Shown one piece after another: positions 24,636 to 35,403 of a DNA stretch of 64,000 nt. The notes beneath the pieces are model-generated. The model saw nothing but the letters and a program-made list of their open reading frames with translations. It searched no databases and was not told where the DNA came from. The first letter of the stretch is position 1, and each line of letters opens with the position of its first letter. Made by a program: the position numbers and the translations under genes. The stretch is from Bidens hawaiensis (taxonomy: Eukaryota; Streptophyta; Magnoliopsida; Asterales; Asteraceae): NCBI GenBank assembly GCA_021521415.1, contig JAIQDT010005019.1, positions 124,001 to 188,000 of the forward strand. Reading direction: 5' to 3'.

Positions 24636-24765
24636 ATGAACCCTAATAATATTCGAGGAAAGAGGGAACCGGACCCTAATAATATTCGAGGCAAGAGGGA
24701 ACTGAACCCTACTAATATTCGAGGCAAGAGGGAACCGGGCCCTAATAATACTCGAGGAAAGTAGG
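24636..24765 (+). repeat. About 39-bp tandem repeat in solo LTR copy A
   Basis: Three to four units of the form ACCCTAATAATATTCGAGG followed by AAGAGGGAACCGG. The same unit is found reversed at 45620-45905 in solo LTR copy B, so it is an LTR feature of this family and not recent local slippage. Confidence 0.8.
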
Positions 24766-26043
24766 GCGTAATGCTCTTTAAAACGTATAAGTATGTATAT
24801 GAAAGAAAGAAAGTATGAAAGTATAATAGAATGAAAGTATGAAGGTATGAAAGTATAATATATGAACGAAAGTATGTATGCTGAATGATGTATAAATAAA
24901 GTAATATGTGTCTTCAGATACATATAAGTAAGGTAGTGAACGTATTGTATGATTAACCAGAACTCACTCACCGTAGCTGACTTTTAGTATGCACGCATGT
25001 GAGTAGGATGGGGCAGCTAGTTTGAGGAGGGCACATGGTAGAAGAATAAGAAGTTGGCATTCGAAGAATTATGATATGTTTATGATTGACGTTCTATTAT
25101 GAAGACAAAGGATGTTTGTTTAAGACAAGTTTTGAAATGATATGAAATGTTTATGGAAAGTTTTTATATTCCGCAAAAGTTTTAATTAACTCTGATATTT
25201 AGAACTATGTTTATGAGTAAATCCAACGTCTGTTGTAGGGCACTGGGAACAGGGCCTTACATCTACCCACCCTAACCCGCCACCACACCACCACCACTCC
25301 GACCACGCTCCACCACCCAAAAAATCAAGCCAGGCATATGAACCATCACCATCGCCTGAACCGCCATATTTAAAACACCTCATTGTTTACTAGGTTCTAA
25401 TCATCATCTTCCCAAATAGATCCTAAAATTTCCACTTGGTATTAAATGAAATTTTTATGTTCGTTCATTTCTTTTAAAACTTGAAACCTTAGGGCTTTTA
25501 TAAGGTGTATAGAGTAGATTGGCGTAGACTTATCTTAAATGATGCTAGATACGATAGCCAACGATAGTGGCTGGGAATTAGAAGGTAGATTGCAACATAA
25601 TTAGTTGATGTATCCAACCTAGAAACCCACGCCACTATCGAAACATGATGTGAGTGAGGAAGACGATCAAAAGTGATCCATTGACAGCGGTTTATGCGGT
25701 GGTAGCAGTGGTTCCAAAGACGTGGAGGCATCAAGTGAGTATGGTAGTGTGAGGTTTGTGATGGCGGAGAAATAAACGAAGAAGAAGGTCTTGTTCACAA
25801 CTCAACGTTAAGAGGTTTTGGTTTGGTATACATAATAGAATTTAAAAAAATGAATAAAATAATGACTATATACATTAAAAAAGACAAGTATACCCTTGAC
25901 TTGACGTTAAAAATCTAATAGAGTTCGCGATTTGGATGTGGGGAAACCTCCATTGTCCAGTTGTAAAAAATAAACTTTTTGGATTAAAGTCACATAATTG
26001 ACTAAACATTGGGTACGATTTTGACACTTTACTCTAAGGTTTT

Positions 26044-28400
26044 CAATGAGGCAACATAATTGTACCAACAATATTTGTTTATTTTCCTGGTCTTGAAAAC
26101 GTAACATCATCCTGAAGTATGTTATTGTGTATACTGAATGGTATATTTCTAAGGGGAGTGTTATGAATGATTATAAATACAATCATTATGCACGTTCATT
26201 TCGTCCTTATTATGGCATTACTGTTTCACATCCAACACCTAGTATATATACACGTATGTGTTCCTTTGTATTTTTAAACATGAATGAACTATTTTTCTTT
26301 TCTTTTTTCTCTCTGGTATATAACAAAATCTATCTCTACCTATATTCAAATAAAGTAAAATAATTGTGACACGTGTCAGTTTGTGGTTAATCCTCATAAT
26401 TTTTTTTCCTTCAAAACTAATATATGTCATATATCAATAATTATTCAATTTTCTTTTACACTTCATTTATATTATATTTATAACATGATTAAATTATTTA
26501 TTTTTCTTTAATCTCTATTTATATTATATATATACACTTTTATAAAAAACCATTTACATATTATACTTCTATACATTGATAGAATATATTTCACAACATA
26601 ATTGATGAAATCCAAAAATTAACAACATACTGTGGTTGTTAAATATTGAAAAAATATAATTTTAAATGTTATCATTAACAGTTTATACTATGTTTATTAT
26701 TGAAGATTGTAAAAAAAAAAAGTAAAACAAAATTCTAATATGCTTTCAATTTACGTAGTAATTTTTTTAATAATTAAATTATAAATATATGCTTAAAAGT
26801 TGATCCATGTTTTAAAAATAAATCCATTTATCTATTTTTTTTTTGTAGATTATCATATAAATTTATAAATTATAAATATATAATTTAAATCTATCTTCTA
26901 TCTATTGGTTTTTTATACAATGTCATATAAATTTATAAGTTATATATATATATATATATATATATGATTTAAATCTATCTATTTATTTTTTGGTTAATTT
27001 AGTAAACTATACAAATATGTGTTCAATTGTAAAGATAGTATATACCAATTACTTTCAAATATAATAAAATATGTGTTAAATTGTAAGGATACTATATACC
27101 CATTACTTTCAAATATAATAAAGTTTATCATATTTAGTTTCTTAGGTTTTTTTATCAAGGATTGCTTGGGGTTTTTTGTGAAACTTAAATTTAATGTTAC
27201 GGGTTAAAAGTTGGTAAATAGATCGCTTGGTACAAATTAACTACATTTGACTCAAATTTGTTATGGGTAAAATAGAGGTAATCTGAATATTTTTAAAAAT
27301 TTGAGAGTGCAAATAAATATATTTATCGTCAAACTTGTTACGGGTTCAAAGTTTTGACTTGAAAATGTAAAACAAATGAAAGTTAGAATTTTAATTGTGA
27401 TTGGGTTTCAAATTTATTTTTAATGATATTTTGGAAATAGTCAAAAGATTCGTGATTTTGCACATTGAGTATTTTTCCCATAACTATTAAAATTAAGAAA
27501 AAAAGACAAACACTTCCGAAATGTTAGCTCTAGACCTATCAGTTCTTCTAACTTTTATCAAATTAGAAACATCTATGTCAACACTGCCTATTCCTTGAAT
27601 AGTGATAAGAATGTTGTATGTGAAACATGTCGTACAAAATTATGCTCAAATGATATAAAAACATTCACAAAATTGAACGAGTTAACATGTTATTTTTTTT
27701 GTTAATTGGAAAAGTCGAGAAACCTCTCAAACTTATTAAAATTTTTTTTATAGTGTATCTCAAAAATATTATTATATGAGAAGTATTTTCAAAAATTGGT
27801 TCGTAAACAAATTTCTTTCAAGTATACATATGAAATTAAGAATAAATTTTCAATAGATGAAGTGTTTTTTGGTATGTTTTACAGGTGCAGTATTTTTTTA
27901 TTAAGTTTATTTTCTTTTTGGAAAAAATCATTTTTTGATATAAATAAAATCAATCTATATATAATGATACATGCATGGATGTAATACATTTTTTCATGTA
28001 TATTATGTATTGCTTTATTTGTAAATTAATTAGTTTGATCATCTCGTGTGCTACACAGACTCTAAAGCTAGTTTTAATAATAACTGATAATTCGATAACT
28101 AATGATAATAATAAGAAATTTCAAGTGATAAAAACAATTAATTGTAACGTTTGCCAACTAAGATTTGTTGCAAAAATTAATTACCTCAAGTGATAAAAAC
28201 AACTCATTACACATAACTAATAAATATTTTTCCTTTCGGGTTGCCAACTAAGATTTGTTACAAATTAATTCGTCCCTCTGGGTTAGGGAATACGGGGCGA
28301 AGCTTGTGAACAACCTGAATTCATATGAGACAAAAACATGTTTTCCTTTTGAGGTTTACCAACCTGAGGTTCGGAACAACAGACCACCAAAAATGACCAC
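26044..28400. other. Very AT-rich intergenic DNA with local duplications
   Basis: No gene identified. A 54-bp direct duplication lies at 27015-27122 (ATATGTGTTCAATTGTAAAG and its second copy with a few changes). A second, looser duplication spans about 26865-26990 and includes a (TA)n run at 26942-26966. A short repeat of CAAGTGATAAAAACAA occurs near 28120-28200. Confidence 0.5.
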
Positions 28401-28428
28401 AAAATATCTTATTATCTTAATATCCGCC

Positions 28429-28436
28429 GTATAAAA
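28429..28436 (+). promoter_or_regulatory. Candidate TATA box of the glycosyltransferase gene
   Basis: GTATAAAA about 75 bp upstream of the ATG at 28507, which would place transcription start near 28460 and leave a leader of roughly 45 nt, a normal plant arrangement. Confidence 0.5.
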
Positions 28437-28506
28437 CACACACGTTCAAGTCAAAAACCTACTCATCCCTTTCTTTTCTATTAAGCAAAAACTGTTTTGT
28501 AAAGAC

Positions 28507-29892
28507 ATGAAACGAGCAGAGGTAGCAATAATCGCCGCACCCACCATGGGCAACCTTCTCCCCGCGGTTGAGTTCGCAACCCACTTAACCAACCACCATC
28601 TCCACCGCATCTCCGTCACCATCCTCACCATCTCTATGCCTCAGTGGCCACTCATCAACAACTATATCCAATCTCACACATCCACTGACCACATCCGGTT
28701 CATCCAACTCCCACCTGCTGACTCACCACCCCCAAATCAATACAACTCCAACATCGGCTTTGTTTCACTCTACATACAAAACCATAAACCCATAGTCAAA
28801 CACACACTCAAAAAAATCACCGGGTTGTTCGTGGACATGTTCTGTACGTCAATGATTGACGTGGCGAAAGATCTAAACATTCCGTGTTATCTATACTTCT
28901 CGTCTCCCGCGGCTTATCTTGGCTTTGTACTCCATTTAACAACCTTGGATGACACCGAGTCTTTGGACTCGGGAAGCGAGATGACGGTACCGAGTTTCCT
29001 GAACCCTGTACCGTCAACCGCACTTCCAATATTTTGTATCAACAAAAACGAACGTGGTTACTCGTGGTTTGTAAACCATGCGCGTAGGTATAAAGAGACC
29101 AAGGGTATAGTCATAAATACGTTCCTAGAGCTTGAACCATATGCAATTGAGTCTTTGTGTTCTAAATACATGGGTTTGCCACCGGTTTACCCGGTTGGAC
29201 CGATGATTGATCATGTTGGGCCGGCTAGGTGGCATCCTAATCGGTCTGGCCATGAAAAGGCTATTCAATGGTTGGATCAGCAGCCAGATTGTTCGGTTGT
29301 GTTTTTGTGTTTTGGTAGCATGGGGAGTATGAACCGGGTTCAGGTGAGGGAGATAGCAACCGGTTTGGAGCGAGCTGGGTATCGGTTTTTATGGTCGTTA
29401 CGTGAACCGGCTAAGACGAGTCAAGAGCTTCCAAATGATTATGAAAATATTGAAGAGAGTTTGTTTCCGGATGGGTTTATTGATAGGACGGTCGAACGAG
29501 GGTTTGTGTGCGGGTGGGTGTCTCAGGTGAGTGTGTTGGCACACAAAGCAATTGGTGGGTTCGTGTCACACTGTGGGTGGAACTCGATCTTAGAGAGTGT
29601 ATATTATGGTGTGCCGATTGCCACATGGCCTTTGTATGGAGAGCAACATTTGAATGCCTTTGAGATGGTCAAAGAGCTTGAATTAAGTGTGGAGATAAGG
29701 TTGGATAATGATAATAATTTGGTGTTGGCGAATGAGGTGGAGAAAGGTGTGAGGGAGTTGATGTACGGTGGTGATGGTGAGTCAAGGAAAAAGGTCAAAG
29801 AAAAGAGTGTGAAGAGCAAAAAGGCTTTGATGGAAAATGGGTCTTCATTTCAAGCTCTAGAGAATTTGTTGAATGTTCTATCCAAAGTTTAA
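28507..29892 (+). CDS. Family-1 UDP-glycosyltransferase, group E/UGT71-like, with altered catalytic His
   Basis: Single-exon ORF of 461 residues, the usual length for cytosolic plant UGTs that move a sugar from UDP-sugar to small acceptors such as flavonoids or hormones. The 44-residue PSPG box is complete (337-380), from Trp337 through HCGWNS (355-360) and Glu363 to Gln380; the final Gln is typical of UDP-glucose users. The VDMFC segment keeps the Asp (110) that normally activates the catalytic His. The N-terminal motif, however, reads PTMGNLLP: Asn16 stands where the catalytic His of the GHL motif is expected. PSPG position 3 is Ser339 instead of the usual Pro. No frameshift or stop, so the frame is maintained. 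UGT71 placement is from overall resemblance only. It may be a non-catalytic or mechanistically altered enzyme. Confidence 0.9.
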   Translation: MKRAEVAIIAAPTMGNLLPAVEFATHLTNHHLHRISVTILTISMPQWPLINNYIQSHTSTDHIRFIQLPPADSPPPNQYNSNIGFVSLYIQNHKPIVKHTLKKITGLFVDMFCTSMIDVAKDLNIPCYLYFSSPAAYLGFVLHLTTLDDTESLDSGSEMTVPSFLNPVPSTALPIFCINKNERGYSWFVNHARRYKETKGIVINTFLELEPYAIESLCSKYMGLPPVYPVGPMIDHVGPARWHPNRSGHEKAIQWLDQQPDCSVVFLCFGSMGSMNRVQVREIATGLERAGYRFLWSLREPAKTSQELPNDYENIEESLFPDGFIDRTVERGFVCGWVSQVSVLAHKAIGGFVSHCGWNSILESVYYGVPIATWPLYGEQHLNAFEMVKELELSVEIRLDNDNNLVLANEVEKGVRELMYGGDGESRKKVKEKSVKSKKALMENGSSFQALENLLNVLSKV

Positions 29893-30721
29893 GACTCGGT
29901 TCGTTTGATTGTATGGGTTGGTCTACTGTTGGCTTTGTTATTAAGCTAATGCGATCAGTCGTTACATTCAATAATTGCTAGATATGAAAAAGGATATCAT
30001 CATTGGGTTGTTTTTAAGAATGTTGAAATTTTCTAATAGTGGTTTATCTGTTTGATTGATGGGTAAAACAATTTATGTAGTTGTTTTTAACTGTGACCGA
30101 GTAGAAAAAAATACGATGATGTTTGGTGTATCCTCTCTCACAAACCTTGTGCAATTGTGTGTCCACCCTCATTAAATATTTTACTAGGTAACAAAACTCG
30201 TCTTGTTGCAGGAACTTATCAATGTAGATTTGTTTGGTATTGTTTAGGTACGTTAGTCATCACACTAACGGCAATAAACCCAAAAAAGTAAACACTTAAA
30301 ATATAACTGACACTCGTATAGGCATAACTTATGATAAAAAAACTATTTTAAAACGACGTGTCATCGATTGATAAAACCTGCGTGGTGCGGCTATGAGTTA
30401 ACGTGAATTTGGTCAATATTGTGTTACGACACTCGAACTAAAAAAATAAACTTCTTAACACCCAAGTATAACAATTTAACATATTTAAAACAAAAACAAA
30501 CATAATCCGTGCGTTGCAGCGGCGAACTGATATGCTTAAATTACACATATTTATTGCTCTATTTTATCCGGTATCATGCATGTTTATTGGAAATATCACA
30601 AGATTATACTATTTATTGATTTGTGAATTTATACGACTTTGGATGTTATGTGAAAATTTGGATGTTATGTGAAGAACAAAATGAAAATGAGCCTTTATGC
30701 AAAGCATGATCATGTTCATAT

Positions 30722-30867
30722 ACAAGCGTGACACATTTTACATTTCACACATGACCACACCTTTGTATGGACATGATCATGTCACTCCTTACAAGCGTGA
30801 TCACCATGTCACATTTTACATTCACACATGATCATGTCTTTGTATGGACTTGATCATGTCACTCCTT
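30722..30867. repeat. Tandem duplication carrying palindromic CATGATCATG words
   Basis: Two adjacent copies, 30722-30788 and 30789-30867, share ACAAGCGTGA, CACATTTTACATT, TTTGTATGGAC and GATCATGTCACTCCTT. The palindrome CATGATCATG occurs in or next to them several times (also near 30707 and 31070). Confidence 0.7.
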
Positions 30868-32370
30868 TCTTTAGAGCTAGATCTAATTTAAATTGTGCCT
30901 CAACAAAGAAAAGCCGTGTATGCCCGTCTTCCTCATAAGACGAGGTTTCCAAATTAGCTTAGGCCAGTTGTGTATACTCTTATAACACTCCATTGTTCCT
31001 TAGGCTACATGCAATAAACAATCTTGGAGACTGAAGAACCAATGGGATGCTTGATTTGGTATTTGCTTAAACATGATCATGCCCTGCTCCAAACATGACC
31101 ATGTCTCTCTTTTTCATATAAAACTACTAGCTTCCAGAAAGAAGTGGGGAGTCCCATGGAAGTTTTGAACCAATTGTTTAACTTCCAAACCTTAGTGATT
31201 TTCATTTTCAAGCATTTTTGAAAGATTTCAACATCAAGAGAAGCATCATTCTACATCATATAGCTTGGATTCTTGGTTTGGTTCTTCTTGATTTTACGAT
31301 GATTTTTCTTAGTTCTCTAGCTTGTATGTTGTTCTTGATTTAGACAATTTGTTATCACTTTGATTTAGATGAAGTGTAGTTAATATTTGGTGATATTATA
31401 GATTATTGGCAATGATTATGTTAATGTTATAGTAATTTCATTATTATTCTTCAATGGTTTTGTGTATTTAAAGGTTTGTTATGTTAAGATACTCAAGACT
31501 TAGATTGTGTGCATCAGTTCAATGTAATTTTTTCCGTTCCCAGCATAGTCAGTATGCCACATCGACTTTCCATTCATTCTTTTCACATACGCTTTTTACC
31601 TACAATAATAACATATTCATTCTTCCCACATACAACCTCATAATTTCCACAACACCAATATTGGGGACCCACCAACCACCATTCTTCATCATCCATGAGA
31701 AATGATCTTCAAGGATGAATGACCTCCACCTCAACCTCCACAATACTTGCCTTTTCCATCCTTCTCACAAATCTACTCCACATAAGCCATGTATGCCATG
31801 ATGCGGAAGGTATTATGGTTGTTTAGTTAAATGTTGAAAAACTTATGATTTAAGCATCCATTCATTGATTTGTATATTTTTATGCTAGCCTGTGGCTTCT
31901 GAACTAGAAATGGTGAATGAAGTCTTGATTATTGATATTTCAAGATAAACTCTTGAATATTCATCCTTATCTTATACTTATGTTTGGAAAGACAAAGTAT
32001 TTGTTATGATTTTCATTTTAAGTGATATGTTTATCTATGGTTTATTGACATGAACCTCTAATTTATGTAAACTTTACATGAACATTATAAGTTGAAGAAG
32101 TGTATGATTATTGCTTAGTTTAACCAACTTTAGGTGGATTATGTGTTTGTCATTTTATCTTTCCAAAGAGTTGTAGGATTCATCACCCATGATAGGAAAC
32201 TAGTCCATACCTCCGTAAAATATTGACATAATTGTATCACTCATCTTACTTGCATGCCTTTAGGTGGTTAGTTTGTATATTTCATTCTAACTTTCCAACA
32301 ACTCATATGACTAGATATTTTTAACGAGATTCTAGTTACTAGCATTTGGTGATCTTTCCATTTATCCATA

Positions 32371-32395
32371 ACTAGGTTACGTACCCGTGTGCAAC
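32371..32395 (-). other. Possible Helitron 3' terminus (minus strand)
   Basis: Read on the minus strand, a hairpin CGTGTTGCACACG is followed by GGTACGTAAC and CTAG, then T. That is a plausible Helitron 3' end. No matching 5' end was found, so this is tentative. Confidence 0.3.
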
Positions 32396-32830
32396 ACGAG
32401 TTGGAATAAATAAATTTATTCAAACGACAACATTATAAGAAATACAAAAAATGTGTTAAATTGTTTATATAAATAGATATTATACAGTATATTAAATTAC
32501 ATATTTAACAATATGAAAAAATATATACACATGTCGAAAATTCATAAATATCCAAATATTTCTTTTTGATTTTTGTTACAAATAAAATTCAACTTATTTA
32601 ATATTTTAACCCATTTGAGATAAAAGCAGTGTTTAAAAACTGGATCCACAAATATAAGATAAAAGAGATAAGTGAAGGAAATTCCATCCCACATTGGTGG
32701 AGGAAAGAAATGGAGAAGGTACCACCATAGTATAAATATGTTTGTAAGTTCTTGTCCCACATCGCTAGATTAACAAACTAGTGAGCTCTTTATAAGAAAG
32801 AAAATTTATATGTTAATGTTCTTATAAGAC

Positions 32831-34262
32831 ATATCACACCCAGTGGTCCTAGCGGAGGGTGCGAAGCACCCGAACGCGCACGAGCCCGGGCTCGGGCGAT
32901 GGGCGCACTTTGCACTTCGCACGCTCGCAGGGCCGCGTTTGTATTTTTGTCTCCCATCGCGATACACGACAAGTTTGGGTTAGCCTCATCACGTACTGCG
33001 ATGATGTGTAACCTTATCCAAATATATGGCGGCGTAGTAATACACGATAGGCTGATATAGCTACCCATCGCATACCGCGACGTGGAGGTTACGCAGACGA
33101 GACACTTGGCAGGCCTAGGGCTGACTCGACATAGCAACAAGATTCTTCGCGATACGCGACGGCTTTCTATTTATGGCCATCGCGTACCGCGATGAGGTCC
33201 AAAATATGCTATAAATAGGAAGTGAACGGGGGCATTCAAATCTCGCACCAAAACTCTAAATCTCTCTCTGATTTCACACACATATACTTTTATATATTAA
33301 GATAACGGTATAATACCCGAGTATCGTAACGATATCCTATCGGATGAGATATACACGAATCCGAAAGCTTTGCCTGTTAAGGTATGACATTGTGCCATCG
33401 TGTAAAGTTTCTAATCTCGTGATTATCGTTATGATATTGGTTTTATACTAATCTAGGTATACTACATTGTGTTTATCCTAGGTGCATAATACCAAGAGGT
33501 GTTACTTAATTGTAAACTTGCAAGGTGAGACATTCGAGTTTTTGTACCACTCACATTTGTGTGAGACAACTGTTTTTCCGACACTGTCATGATGATTTCA
33601 AAACCTATAAAACTCATGGCGGATGGTCTAAATGTTTTCAAATATATTTTAAAAGTATTTTAAATACATTACAGTGATTAAGTCTCTGTAGACTTACGGG
33701 ATGGTTACTACTGGTATTGTGGGGTTTTGTATACAAGGCCTGCCTACTAGGCTATTACACGTTACTTATTGGACAAGTGTTAGCCAATAAGTAATATGAC
33801 CACAGTCATAGATACGGTCGAGTGACAAGTACCTTTCGGTAATTTGTAAGCAGGCAGATGTAAAAACATCTTAATGCTGTAACTGTAAAATGTGTCATTT
33901 ACAAATGAATGTACTCACCAGTATTTCTTGCTGATTAAATATTTTAAACATGTTTCAGGTGACTTGTTAGAGACAAAGGAATGATGCCTGTGGGCTTCCA
34001 GCTTAAATAAGTGGCTTGTCACCAGAATAAAGAAACGTGTTTTGTAAATTAGAGTTTAACTCTATAAAACTTATGTTTGTATCAAAGGATTAAATTCCCG
34101 GTTTATCATAATAATAATCATGGTGTTTTTATAACTCTAATCATTTTTCCTAACTACGGTTCTGATGAAATTTTCCGCTGTAAAATAATTTAATAAACAC
34201 CGATACCACCAATCAATGTTCACGGCTCCCCTCCCGGGGTATAGGGGTCGGGGGCTGTGACA
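32831..34262 (+). mobile_element. 5' LTR of a Ty3/gypsy element
   Basis: Ends GGGGCTGTGACA and starts TATCACACCC, which is the expected TGTCACACCC inverted match with the first G changed to A. Immediately downstream is a diverged primer-binding site and then the leader and gag-pol of a gypsy element in the same direction. Within the LTR, 32940-33200 holds repeated TCGCGATA, TACCGCGATG and TTCGCGATACGCGA words. The 3' LTR is not in the window, so the TSD cannot be tested. The start could be off by a few bases. Confidence 0.7.
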
Positions 34263-34269
34263 GCTGAAG

Positions 34270-34283
34270 TTGTATCATAGCCA
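34270..34283 (+). promoter_or_regulatory. Diverged initiator-tRNA-Met primer-binding site
   Basis: TTGTATCATAGCC, eight bases after the LTR end, matches the standard plant TGGTATCAGAGCC except for two or three changes. These changes would weaken primer pairing, in line with an old copy. Confidence 0.6.
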
Positions 34284-34451
34284 CTGGTTTAAGAAATATG
34301 GGTATTTTAATAATACCTATTCTTAAAATTTAGAGTTAGAAATACATGCATTAACCTATGTGCTAACCATAAAAATAAGATTTTAACCACACGTGAAAAT
34401 AAGTACTATTCTCGTTTGGAGTTCGTTGTTTTATAATTTTTGATTAACAGC

Positions 34452-34991
34452 ATGAGTGAGCTAGTTGATGCTTTTGAACACATATCCGTTAACTCCACGG
34501 ATATAGAAGAAGGAGAATGTAGTCAACAACAACCTGAACCCATGATCTTTCAAGTCCAACCTGTAGAATAACCAAAGCCTAAAAGAAGAAGAAGGCTCAA
34601 AGACTGGCAACGAGGATTAAGAAAAAATAAGAAAGGAAAAACCACAGTCAAACAACCAACTCAATCACAACTCGAACAACCAACCCAACCACAACCTGAA
34701 CAACCAACTCAACCACAACCAATAGAACCACCACCCATGTCAACAATACCACTGCAAGAGAGACTAGGCAGATGCCTAGATGAATGTGAAATCTTCCAAC
34801 CAATATTCAACGATATAGGTGCAGGAAGCTCCAGCAACCCTAATATGTTATCCCAGGATCCAAATAATACCATGTTCCCTGATGACATCATCAGTCAAGC
34901 TCAAATGGAAGAATGGTGGACGAACGATTGGCAATATCAAACAATGATGTCAAATCCTTATGCACCATTCCAGACTGAAACCGCAAACTAA
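34452..34991 (+). pseudogene. Leader ORF of the gypsy element, one in-frame stop
   Basis: An open frame from the ATG at 34452 runs about 180 codons and is broken only by TAA at 34569-34571 (codon 40). The part before the stop is acidic; the part after it has a basic KPKRRRRLKDW cluster, then Gln/Pro/Thr repeats (TQPQPEQP type), then a segment ending ...PFQTETAN. It precedes gag and is in the element's sense direction. I do not recognise a domain. Short accessory ORFs before gag occur in some plant gypsy elements; the function is unknown. Confidence 0.5.
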
Positions 34992-34997
34992 CCCACC

Positions 34998-35123
34998 ATG
35001 ACGCCGGAAATGACGATAGAGCTCCGTCACTATGTGGATGAATTGGTGGATACCGCCAATAGACCGAGGAATATTGGGGAAACCCTACTCTGGAAGTACT
35101 ATGACCGAGAGCCTTATATATAA
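34998..35123 (+). CDS. Short ORF in the gypsy leader (41 aa)
   Basis: Begins with an ATG in good context (ACCATGA) six bases after the stop of the previous ORF, in a different frame. The peptide contains MTIELRHYVDELVDTANRP and ends DREPYI. It is acidic, with no known domain. Tight coupling to the preceding ORF suggests both belong to the element leader; whether it is translated is unknown. A TA-rich spacer (35124-35403) separates it from gag. Confidence 0.35.
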   Translation: MTPEMTIELRHYVDELVDTANRPRNIGETLLWKYYDREPYI

Positions 35124-35403
35124 AGCTATATATATATATAATATTTATATGTTCATTATCGTAATTTCTTTTAAGTAAAAAAAAGTGTTTAGTGACGTGT
35201 ATATATATATATATATATATATATGTAAAGTGTGTAGATGTAAAATATAGTGATGCATATATATAAAAGAGTAAATGTCGCAAAGATCGACGATTTTGAC
35301 ATATTCTGTGCCTATGTGTCATTTTATGCTTATGTGCTATTAATATCTTGCTACCTTATTATTTGATTACGATATTAATAATTCTTTCTTATATGAAATT
35401 CAG

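Larger units (their letters stand above)
23046..25261 (+). mobile_element. Solo LTR of a Ty3/gypsy-type family (copy A)
   Basis: Starts TGTAACATCC and ends GGGCCTTACA, with exact 5-bp duplications TCTAC at 23041-23045 and 25262-25266. There is no internal domain, so it arose by LTR-LTR recombination. A TATA box (GTATAAATA, about 23208) is followed by TTAAACCCTAATC. A block of CATTCGTT/AACGAATG words lies at 23740-24065, then a G/C-rich CCCCTAGACCCTG block (24160-24220) and a tandem 39-bp repeat (24636-24765). The same landmarks recur in the minus-strand copy at 45149-47288. The gypsy assignment is from the 5-bp TSD and general look, as no protein is present. Confidence 0.85.
22818..26034. mobile_element. 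MULE-like element with 9-bp TSD, carrying a gypsy solo LTR
   Basis: Terminal inverted repeats of at least 110 bp: the left arm has AGTGTCAAAATCATCCATG and CCAAAAAGTTTATTTTGTGC, and the right arm (minus) has AGTGTCAAAATCGTACCC and CCAAAAAGTTTATTTTTTAC. The 9-bp duplication TAAGGTTTT is exact (22809-22817 and 26035-26043). Without the nested LTR (23046-25261) and its extra TSD, the element is about 1.0 kb, too small for a MULE transposase. The rest includes a CCACC-rich segment (25264-25320). No coding capacity is supported. Confidence 0.8.
29893..32830. other. Intergenic DNA, no gene identified
   Basis: 3' flank of the glycosyltransferase followed by AT-rich sequence. It contains the duplicated CATGATCATG segment (30722-30867) and a possible Helitron end (32371-32395). 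The 74-codon ORF at 31481-31705 has no recognisable content. At 30507-30525 the words CCGTGCGTTGCAGCGG resemble a degraded Helitron or retroelement terminal hairpin. Confidence 0.4.

Noticed and set aside
28446..29819. Minus-strand ORFs of 61-71 codons
   Set aside because: Antisense to the glycosyltransferase coding sequence.
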